Shown: positions 52,346 to 64,000 of the stretch, piece by piece
Position numbering within the stretch: position 1 is the first letter of the stretch
Layout: every line of letters begins with the position of its first letter
Source of the DNA: Ficedula albicollis
Taxonomy: Eukaryota; Chordata; Aves; Passeriformes; Muscicapidae
Direction: 5' to 3'
Assembly: GCF_000247815.1 (NCBI RefSeq)
Contig: NC_021674.1
Location: 76,062,059-76,126,058, forward strand
DNA: 64,000 nt
Program-made: the position numbers and the translations under genes
Notes under the pieces: model-generated
What the model was told of the DNA's origin: nothing
What the model saw: the letters and a program-made list of their open reading frames with translations, nothing else
The model's database searches: none

Positions 52346-55300
52346 GTCACACCTCAAATATTCTGTGAAGGTTTTAGAAACTGAGTAGGAACTACATCTA
52401 ACTTTCAGGAAACAAGGCCAAAGAATTTGATCAAAAGACAAGGCCTGCAATGGTCCTCAGATAGTTCACATTCATCTGAACTTGATTAACCTCCAGGAAA
52501 GTAGTCTCCCATTTAAATGAACTTCATACTGCTCACTGATGCACACTGCCTTCACCAACAGGCAAATTTCCTTCTTAGCATGATAGTTTGAAAGGTTTAA
52601 TCCAGCATGAAAAAAAAATCTGTTCTACCATAGGCAGAAGTTGAACTCTAATTCAGTCTTTAATTTGCACTCCTGTACTTGAAGATTGTAGTTTTTAACT
52701 GTAAAAAAAAAAATAAAAATGGACCATTACATTCTGATTTGAGACTTCACCAATATCTGGAGAATGAGTTATAGCTGAGCTGTTAAACTCCAATTCAGAT
52801 ACATCCCTGAAAACACTCTAATGTTTTGTGAGCTTATATAGACCCATCAGTCATGCTTTTAATACAAGGCTACTAGCCTGCTTTATTTTTCCCTTGGGTA
52901 CATTAAAACAAGGAAATAAGATAAATATCTCAGGTGAATGCAGAAGTTACATAGAAGAAAAACAAATGAAATACAAAATATTTGGACAAATGCACAACTC
53001 AAAGTCAAACCTATCAGAAAAGCTACCAAATTTGACTATGCATTAAATGTTAATCATGTTAGTTATTGACTTCATTCAACAGTGCTATTATACTTTAGTT
53101 CAGCAACTGCTCCAAAATTCAGGTCTCAACATGCTGACACAAATGGATGTATTCCATTTGTGGAACTCCACCTGAGGTCACATATATTTCAGATGCTATG
53201 GATTTGGATGGCCTTATTTTTGTGGGGCAGGCAGATACTTTATTAGCTCCTCCTCTTGGAGGAAAGAAGCAATCAACCCTCCATTCTTCTTCTAATCTTG
53301 GCCTGAAACAGAAACAAAGCTACAGAACTATACCCAAAGGAAAAAGGAAACAAAGCACAAAGTCCTTACATGATATTCAAGCCATAAAAAAATTCCCAGA
53401 CTTTTGAAAACGTGACTTCAAAGAATTGTGGCAAGCTGGTGGGCATTTAACACATCACACCTGTAGTTTCACAACGTGGCCCTCAGTAGTCACAGGCACC
53501 TTTATAAATGTTTTCTTCTACAAACACAGAAAACAAAAGACTATAAGAGTTCAAAACTGAATGGCACACAGCCACTGGGTGTATAGACTTAGAAGTGATC
53601 AGATCTGATGCAAGCAGGTAGAACAGTCGAAGTAAGAGATGCGTAGCACAGTCATTGTGCCTGACTTTCCATGCTCAGCATGTTGTTTATCTTTCAAAAG
53701 CAAAATGCACAATAGCTGTAAAATATCACCAAATCAGAATAATGTATTACTGTTAAAATGTCCAGACACATTGATTTTATCAGTCAGGCAGCACTGCAGC
53801 AAGATATATGGACTCCTTTACAACATAGCACTTCAGGAACAGATACCTGGGTAACAGACACACGAGATGCGTGTCAAAATCCCCAAAATACAAATTGCTC
53901 ACTGTCACAAAAGTGACATACAAAATTGCTGCTTGCCTTTGAGCAATTTTCTTACTTACTCAGATGTTCCATATCCATGAGAGTAATATGCTCTCCTCAT
54001 TTGTACACATCAACCTTCCAGCCATGTCAGTCATAGCAAACAGCAAATGATCACAGAACAACTTAATCAAGTTGCATGTATTTTCAACAAGCAAATTTTG
54101 TCAGTGAATTCCACATATTTTAGTGGCCTTTTAAAGGCAAGAAACAGAATCAAAACATATGCAGTGTCAGGAGACAAGTAAATGGAACAAATGGTTATGC
54201 TTTATGTTGTTAAAAACATAGCACTGTGACTGAAATCATAAGTAACTTACTGCTGTGACCTGAGGCCTTCAAGAAATACTCTCCCTCTTCTAGGAGTAAA
54301 GAAGTGCATGGTTCCAGCATATAGCAAGAACACCTAAAATATCTCAAAGTTCCCTCAGCAAGATTGTGAAGAGACATTCATCACTTTCCATCTTTCTTTG
54401 ATTCAACTTTAAATGCAACATTCAAAAGAAATCTAAGCTTTCAAAAACGGGTGAGTATGAGCTTACTACAGCAACCTACAGTAACTCCAAGAGTAACATT
54501 TTCTCCCTCTGTTCTTTCAAACATTGCTTTGGTAACAACCAGCAGCCCTAGATCCAAATCCACTATAACACAAAACCAACATTTGGAACTTCCCACCAAA
54601 GCACAACCCTGACATACACAAATTCTTGTTCAACCACAGACCTACCTCCACAATAAGAATGTCATGGGGTACTTTAAAATTACCTCCACTTTGCAAAATA
54701 AGTGCTAAAGAACTGATCAATTAAGTCACCAAGGTTTTCCTTAGCTATTTGTCTTCTTGCATTGAATTTTCTACGTAATTACCACGATCTAGCATTGTTT
54801 TACTTATTTAAAAGAGCTGATTTGTCATCTCAAATTTCTGCCTCCACAATTAAACAATGATACTGACTTGAGTTATTTTTAAAATTAATTTAAAATAAAT
54901 GGCATCTTCATTTAGGGCAGTGTTTTATTCAAATTCACTTCCCACATCATATGCACTTAATTCTATATTCACCTGTACCATAGCCTTTTCTTTATGGGAA
55001 ATTGATTGTACTTCTCATCTCAGGCATCAGAAAAGCTATGAAGAAAATAAACCAACACTTCAGAGATCTCAGATCAATCTCCCACACTGCTCAGGGAACT
55101 CAGCTGATGATGTGACACCTTAAGATTGTTTTCCTTTCACATGTAACTTTAAGCCTGTGAGAAATCTTACTGGCATCAGTGATCTCTTGATCAGTGGCAC
55201 ATTCTTTCTAATTTGGGACCCAAGCTTATCTGTCACTTGGGCTACTAAGTATCCAGTCCTGACATAATCTTTTCTATTTGGGCTATAAACTTTTTCAGGC

Positions 55301-58300
55301 CAAAACATTATGCCTTGCAGTTTGTATTAAAAATAACAATCCCCTGTTCATGTAACAGTAATATTAAATAAATAAATCATAATCTATTTCATCTACTTTG
55401 TTCTATTACTCCTGAAATAACCTTTATGTGTCCTTAGCTTCGTGTTCTTATTCTTCATTACATAAGCCCTGTCATTTTTCCTTTGCTGTTTTCACCTATC
55501 ACAGCAAAACAGAGTACATTCAGAATCTATGAACAGCAGTCAAAATACTGCTTTGACAGATGACCATGCCCACATCAAATATCAACTATGCTCTAGATGA
55601 GCAATGTATGCTTATCCAAATAACCAATTTAATATGTGAATGCTTCTTTACAGCATGTAAAAATGTGCCTTGTTCTTATTGTAATTAGCTTTGTTTCCCT
55701 CCTAATTCAAGCCTGTCTATCCTAAATCAATCATCAGCCAATCAGCCATGTCCTCAGGAGTCTCTTGCACACTGAAAAACATATCCATCAATACCAATTG
55801 CATGAAATTTGATTAAGAGGCTCATCTCACAATTCTTCTGAAAAAAGTTCTATATAAATTCACAGAGAAAATGTCACATAATATCAGTCACTGATAACTG
55901 AGCCTACAGTAATTCATCTGCTGTATGAAATCTACCTAAATATTGGTTTTTAAGCATTTGCCAAGCAACTAAAATGGATCTCGTGAAATCGAAAGGTCAG
56001 CTATCATTCATAGTTTAAGAGAATATATAGTTAAAGAAATAAAACTGAGCAGCAAACTATATAACTTTATGCACAGTATTCAAATATCACATATTACTGT
56101 TAATAAAGAAAATTCCACTGAACCTTTGGAGTTTCTTTTAGTATGTCAGTGTCAGACAGGGATACTTACATGGCCCCAAAGAGCTTACCAAATCAAGAGT
56201 ATAGACAAAGCACTTGTTACCTTACACTCTGGATACCAAAAGATATCCCTTTCTCAGTATCTTTCAAAATAAGTAATAAAATTTGCAATAAAGAACTATC
56301 CTACTGTTTAGAGAACCTAGGGTGCGAGATTTTTTTTCTGTTTGTATATTAACCCAGCCAAGCAAACAAACAAAATCCCCAAAAATTTGTTGCTAGCAAG
56401 TTTTATCCTTGATTGAACCTGCATCAAACATAATTAATGTTTTTATAGTCAGAGTTAAACAGTTTAATGTGTCCTCCCCAAAGCTCTGCTTAGCTTCACA
56501 AAAGTAATTTAACCCACATGGAAAAAGGAACTCAGTAGCATTCTACTCATAATGAGTTGCTGCATCATCATTAACAACGCTCATATTCAAAATAAGTAGT
56601 GCCATAGAAACAAAATAATTCTACAGTTTCTGTGTGCAACTCTGTATCAATAAAAGACCACACAAAACTGTGAACTATTACAGATACAGTAAAGTTATTA
56701 GTTCCAATCTTTCAAAATGAATAAGTCTCCACAGGTGGTCCTGAATATCAAAATTATTCTTCATTTTATGGCACATGCAAGAAAACTGAATTGCAAGGAC
56801 ACTACCATGCAAAGCACTGCATAAAACTCCAATAATGTACAGTCTTTCCTAACAATAGACACCCATAAGCAGGCCTGCCTTTTGGAGATTAAAGAAAGCA
56901 GCATAACTAAAACCAGATTTCTTCCCAGCATTTCCAGTCAAGCACAGAAAAGCATGAGTCACATTTGCAAATTTTGGCTTAAATTGGTTTAATGCTTCCC
57001 AGAGAATGCATAAGCCTATTGTTCACATCTTTGATGATTTTAGCAACTGATATCAAAAGCAAGCCCAGAATAAAATTGCAATAAAAGTCACTTAGCTCTT
57101 GAACTAGCATTTTAACTACCACAATACATTTAATTCAGGAAGGCAAAGCTGCTTGTGACTTTTTTCCCCCCTGCAAGGAAAAAACATGACCCAAACTTGG
57201 ATACCTTTAAGGGACTTCATTTTAAAAACATACTTCATGCAATACCTCAATTCAATAGTTTTACAGCAAGGCTTAATCTAACAGAACTGTACTAACAATC
57301 TTAGTTGTTATTATAATTACCTTTTTAAGAAGCCATTTATATAATGAGGTGTGAATGTCATTAGACACTAACATCCAAATGTTCCAAGCAATAGTAAACT
57401 ATGGCAATTACTACTATTCTGCATTGTAACTGCAAAAGCATACTTGTTATGTGAGGAGTCTAATGCTGAAATCTTAAAGGGTTCAATTTATCAGAGTTTG
57501 CACAAGGTATCTTTCCTATCTGGCCCATTTTATGAGGGTTTGAACTAGATAACTTTCATATCCTTTAAAATAGTTCTATTTTCCATTATGATTCTAAAAC
57601 TCATTTTCCATTATGAATATAGTACAATTTTGGTAAAGTACCACCCTTAATTCCCAACAATATATTTATAAAACTCTTTCATATAAAGGCAAAGTAATAA
57701 AACTAGATTACTGACTATTTTTCTTTGTTTTTTTCATATCCTTCTACTGATAAAAACAAAAAAGTAAACAAATACTAACAATTTGCAAAATAAAAGAAGA
57801 ATGACTTGACTAACCAAGCTTGTGTTAATGTTGCAATCATTTGTCACAGTAGTTTTCATCATCAGCTAAGCTCTACCCTCCATCAGCTATTTCCTCTAGT
57901 ACAAATGCCTCTATAAAATCATCTCCTCACTTTGCTTTTAGTTGTCTGCACTTGAACGCGCTCATTTATCCTTTGGCTTTTCCTTCAACTCTAACAAACA
58001 AACCCCTTCTGAGCTAACAGACCACAACAACATTAATTTAATTATTCCCATAAATTCTCCAAGTTTGACACCTATTCCTTCTTGGCTGAAATCTAACCCT
58101 GACAAGGTACATGATTAAGTGCCAGATACAAGAGCTCCTGAAAATGCAGATGGACATTTCATAAGTTGTCCTAACATTCCTAATTTTTATATAAAATGGG
58201 CTTTGTGTACATTTGTTGCCTATTTGCATAACTGGCACTCTAAGGCCCTGGAAGGGTCAGTAATTTCATCAGAAGCTAAGAATGTTCCATATTTCTAAGG

Positions 58301-58815
58301 AGATGGTAATTTGATTTCTGCACACATACACAAGCTTGTGTTCTATACATATAGAAGTAATGGATGCAACCTAATGGTGAAAAGTATGTTATGCTGGGCC
58401 ACAATCGTTACTTTTTCACAATGTGGATTCACAAAAAGCTCTCGACAGAGGCCTTTAAATGCTTGGAAGGCAAACTAGGCAAGAGAGAAAAGAGGAGAGA
58501 TCTTTGCCTGGGTAAGTGAATGAATACATAAAACAGTGAACAAGAGAAGACCAGTTTTCACAGGGAGTGATGGTCCCAGTGGAGCAACTCTGCTCTGCTT
58601 AACATATGCAGAGCAGTACTGGAAAAGGGTGAGAGCACTGCAGGTAGCAAGTCCATTGAGGCAAAGCTATGCAAGGTAGTAAAGGCATGGATAATATGAT
58701 AAACTGTAAAGGATTGCATGGAGTAAGTGGCTAGCTTGGAAAATGGCAATCATAAAAATGAATGCGAGAGTTTAATTTAAAAAAAAAATCATCCCAGTCC
58801 TCAGCAATAAAAAGT

Positions 58816-59624
<809 letters not shown>

Positions 59625-62195
59625 AAAAGGTAATCAAAGCTTAGATTTCTTTTTTTACAGGAGACAACAGAACAGAAATCAATCCTATGCCCCCAAAGAA
59701 ATTTACATCTTGCCTACTGCATTCAATACCCTTACCCTAAGCTCACAAAACATACACCAGAGCTGTCAAAACTTTGTAGAGGGGCAAGAAGCTTCCTCAA
59801 GCATCCTGCAGAGCTTCCATTTAAATAGCAAGTGATTAAGTCAAACGTTTCCAGCCTGGAAAGGAGAGGATTGAGTGACATGAGAAGAACCAATGGTTAT
59901 CTTTTCCAATAGAAGAACTAGAAGGAATCAAATTAAACTGACAGAAATCAGATTAACAATAAACAAGAGTAAATCTTCACATAACATGCAGTTGGCCACC
60001 CTGAAAGGTGGATGAGAAATCTTACACAGGCCAATGGGAAATAAGACAAAAGCTTAGAAGAAAGACCTAACAAGGAATCACACCCTGCTCTGAAATGTCC
60101 CTGAGCTGAAAACACCAGGGGAATTCTCTGGAACACACCACATGCACTTACCCTGGATTTAGCCCTTTTCACCAGACACAAACAGCTTGCTAAAGCAAGC
60201 AGCCAATGATCCAACCCAGTGTGGCCATTCCTATGCTCCCACCTAAGGCTGCAGAGGGCAGCTCCCTCCGTGGAGGCATCACCTACTGGGTAGCAGATTG
60301 AGAGGCAGTTTGATTCATTCATCACTCACACATTAGGTTCAGTAAGAGTGGATTGGGATTTAGAGACACTTTTGATGTCTGAAGTTCGCAAACTGGCTGG
60401 CTCAGACAGACTAACTGCTGCCAAAGACAAGCACTTTAGAAAGTGTTCAGGACAGCCAAATGCAAAGGTTCCACTGCTTAAATTCAACCTTTCACAAGAT
60501 TAAGGTCTACAGCGATATGAATTCAATTCGCCAATATTATATTTCAGTCTACTAAAATGAAGATGTTAACAGGATGTAAAATAATGGCACTGTTCACAAT
60601 AAAGCAACTGAAGACTTTATCTAAAGAAAGGTATCTCCTCTATACTTCAAACAAGCATGTTGTGCAACACAAAAGCCAGAATTGCATTTTAATGCACTTC
60701 TTACACAAACAAAGGAGGTTGGAACACTCCTTGAGGGAGTACACAATAAAAACTGGCTATTTCAAGAATGTCAAAAGATTCTAACACCTCTCTGTCTTTT
60801 TTGTTGGATACTTCTCATGCTATCAGAATGCTATGTGGCTCCTAGCCACTAAAGCTAAAAGTAATATGCTGCCCAAATAATTCCCTCAGGTATTTTCAGC
60901 TTCACTACACCCACAGAATAGTTTTAATTTTTCTTGAGGTTGTGTAGGAAGGTACTGACAGAGACTACAAGATATACAAGAGCATCTCAATGCATTCAAC
61001 AATGTTCTGAAACACAAGACTTCTTCACCAGACGATAGAGATTGAGAGGAAAACAGGTACAAAATGCTTCTCTGCCACAGGCCTGCTCCAATAAATTGTT
61101 TTCATGGACAAACAGTAAGCAACATGGAAGAAATGCAGCTGAGCCCAGCCCAAACTCAGAAGACTTGTTACGGCAGCACTGCAAAATTGAACTGAGGTAG
61201 CCTGGAGCAAGCAAAGAAGATGGTAAAGAAAATGGACAACCAGAGGAACATGGCTGTAATGACTCCCTTCTCTCCTGGTTTTAAACAGAGAAAATGCGTC
61301 AATTCAGTAGCCAAACACCACATGGTGCTATCACACTGTTCTGAGACAGTGAGCCACAGCCTGCCATGGCCTTTCTCACTAACTGCAGAGTTGATTTTGC
61401 CATATACAACCATGGTGCACACACTTACCATACAGGCACTTCAAAAAGGGAAATAAAAAAAACGAAGATGACACCGCAGCATATTGTCTACCATCCAACA
61501 CCAACAGAATTGCAATGAATTCATTTACAAACTATGAGAACTGCAACAGAAATACATTTATGCAGACAGAATAACAACTGTCGGGAATTCGAACACAGAA
61601 TTCAGAAAAGAGAAGATTCTCGTAAATGTTTTTGTTAGCACTAACACTACTGTGCTGTGGGAATTGTGCCTACAGCAAAGAAAAATTGCTTCAGAGCCTC
61701 AGAATAAAAACACATTAAATGTAAAGATAAGGATGAACAGAATAAAATAACCCAGATACATTTCCTTAGTTCTTTCATTATGAAAGAATATTAAAGTACT
61801 TATTCAGAAAGCTTTAAAAAGTTTGCAAACTATTTTTGTATATACTCCAGAAGTAAAAGAGTTTGTTCAGAAAAACATTACACAAGACACCTCACACCTG
61901 TCCACACTACATTACTTCCAATATTTTGGAATGCTTTGATTTAATTTAGTAAAACAATTGAGGTGCCTGTAAAGTGAAGGAACATGCAGCTTTCTTGATT
62001 AACGGGATTATTGAAAAAGTAGTAGTAACACTCTAAGTTGTATTTAAACTTCTATAATATCCTATTAATTTAATTCCTTTTTTTCCCAGGCCTTCTCCTA
62101 TTTTAGAAAAGCTCCTTTTTTTCTAATGAGAAGCAAACAGCACTGAGTTCTTACTTGCAACAGGTGGCATATAAATAACATGTTCATAAAACCAG

Positions 62196-62360
62196 ACAGA
62201 TTCAAGACCTCCCTGGACAGCCCATTCCAGTGCTGTGCCACCCTCTATATAAAGTTCTTCCTCAGGTTGAGTTGGAACTTCTCTTATTCAAATTTATGGC
62301 CATTGCTCCTTATCCTGTGGTCCAGGAAGCTCAGAAGCAGCCATACCTATCCATATCTGG
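62196..62360 (-). mobile_element. CR1 LINE, 3' UTR scrap
   Basis: The plus strand shows ccctggacagcccattccag, agttcttcctcaggttgagt and ggccattgctccttatcctg, the reverse complement of a CR1 segment. Both ends are lost. Confidence 0.75.
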
Positions 62361-64000
62361 CTTGGGGCTAAGGAAAGACTGCAAGTAGAACTACTGTTTG
62401 TTTGGAAAAACAGAGCTGATTTGGCCCAATGGGAAGAGATTACATTTTTAAAGGTTATCTGGAAAGACAATTTATAAGTAGCATCACTTTCACGGTATGA
62501 TAGAAAGGAAGAAATTGGTTTTTTAGTAGGTGCATACCAATGGTAAAATACTGAAAGACAAAATCACATTATACTGCAAAAGTAGCAGGCAACCTGGATT
62601 TCTCAGAACTAGGTCTTTAGATCTGTCTCTGAGAGATACTGAGAGCCTTTTGAGCCTCTTTATGATTAATATAACAAGACTTCAAAAGCTATTTGCATCA
62701 ATCATCCTTTCAATCTTCACGGATTGATTTATAAAAATTAATTCCCTAACCTTATCATGAAACAATGCAATATACTGTAAAACATGAACAATCACCAGTG
62801 TTGTGGACAAAGGAGGAAACTATCTGACAATGGGCAGGAAAGAGAGCACAGAAAATCCCTGAGAAGAAATTGCTTGAGAATCAACTGTGACAGTTAGTAG
62901 TACAAAGTCTGTGTGCAAAATTATTATCTACTAGTTCAGTTCAGATAAGAAAAATTCTTCTAAGAATTGAGCATGCTCCTTGTGGAAAAAGAATATTATT
63001 GACATTATAAAATCTATTCCAGATAATTGATAAAATTGTTCATCTAAATTAGACGGAAAATCTGCATCTTTTTGAGAAAGATCAAAGTCCTGAAACTAAA
63101 AACCCACTCATGAAAAGTAGGGAAGAAGAATTTTTCTGACTGGAAAAACCAATGCATTTTGTACAAGAAAATCTTGAGGTTATATAATCACCTGCCAACA
63201 CTGTAAATGCCTACTAATGAAGTCATGCAGTAACATTTCATTTTTCTCCCAGAGGGGAAAAAAGCAGAAGAATCTTTTAATTGGAAATGACTTAGCTTGC
63301 TAGAGCTATCACAGTTACACATATGAACTCAACTGCCTTGCCTCAGTGCAATAGATTGAGACAAATGGCAAATCACAGCATGTCAATATGGAAAAGTTTG
63401 CCTAAAATGCTGTTTGTTGCTTTAAAAAAATGCATAAAAATGCAGATGTTTAATTATTCTTTATAGCAGTCTTTTAGAGTATGGTGAACTACTATATTCC
63501 TTACGACATTTTGAAAAAGGAGATATTTCAGGAGAAGAAAGCAAATTAAAACTTCTAATTTTCAAGTGTCTAAACTTGCAGTTTAACTTCGTATACAGAG
63601 TTTTTGTATCCAATTCCCTAAGGGATTATTTTTTTTTCATAAAGAGAAAACCCACTAAATTTTGGTGTACAAATGTGAAAAGCTTCCAAACCAGGAGGTA
63701 GGCTAAGGATTTAAACTTCAATGTTTCTGCACAGCTGGAACTGTGAGACCAACTATACCAGCAGGAAGAATGGAATGCCTGCTGTTACCCTAGAAGGCCG
63801 GCCTTTAAGTATTTTGCTGAAGCTCATGTCTCCAGCTTGTCTCAGGAAAGCAAAAAGATTTTACTCCAGACTATAATTATAAAGAAAATTTGGTAAGGAA
63901 ACTTCTGGCCTTCTCTGTCCACTCTTCCTCACACAAGTGGCTGCAATCGCCCCAGTCTGTAAAACGACACATATTTAGTTATCCTTCTAAAGCATTAGCA

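Noticed and set aside
59948..60325. 125-codon minus-strand frame
   Set aside because: No family resemblance; not framed by splice sites in phase with KLHL32; the BTB start motif expected upstream is absent.

Overview
This is vertebrate nuclear DNA, almost certainly from a bird. It is AT-rich and intron-dominated. It carries at least eight CR1-type LINE fragments with the avian 3' end (imperfect ATTCTGTGATTCT-like tails). It also holds three consecutive coding exons that match the BTB and BACK region of the kelch-like gene KLHL32 on the minus strand. No bacterial, plasmid or phage genes are present. Species cannot be settled from this sequence.

Layout: one gene spans the whole window and is transcribed right to left. 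Its exons are 48299-48406 (36 codons, second half of BTB), 37159-37257 (33 codons, end of BTB) and 12938-13153 (72 codons, 3-box and start of BACK). All three have good splice sites, all introns are phase 0, and the joined 141 codons stay open. The introns are 11,041 and 24,005 bp. The sequence right of 48406 and left of 12938 belongs to further introns of the same gene. The first half of BTB should lie beyond 64000, and the rest of BACK plus the kelch repeats below 1.

The introns hold CR1 fragments: minus strand at about 5741, 24470, 42209, 50973 and 62196; plus strand at about 20590, 25390 and 35341. There is a 727-bp solo LTR (3214-3940) with a 6-bp target-site duplication, several microsatellites, and an unusual number of local tandem duplications. 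At least ten are visible, from 28 to 542 bp. Two of them, 16 kb apart and in unrelated sequence, share the same full-short-full arrangement.

Two pure poly(G) runs, 906 bp at 46846 and 745 bp at 58839, sit directly against A/T homopolymers. They are more likely assembly artefacts than biology, and the poly-glycine and poly-proline frames they create are not genes. I found no new multi-gene system. The observations most worth checking are the duplication pattern, the poly(G) runs, a possible in-frame cassette exon at 42085-42141, and a TAAT-rich block at 28840-29260 that may be a conserved regulatory element.
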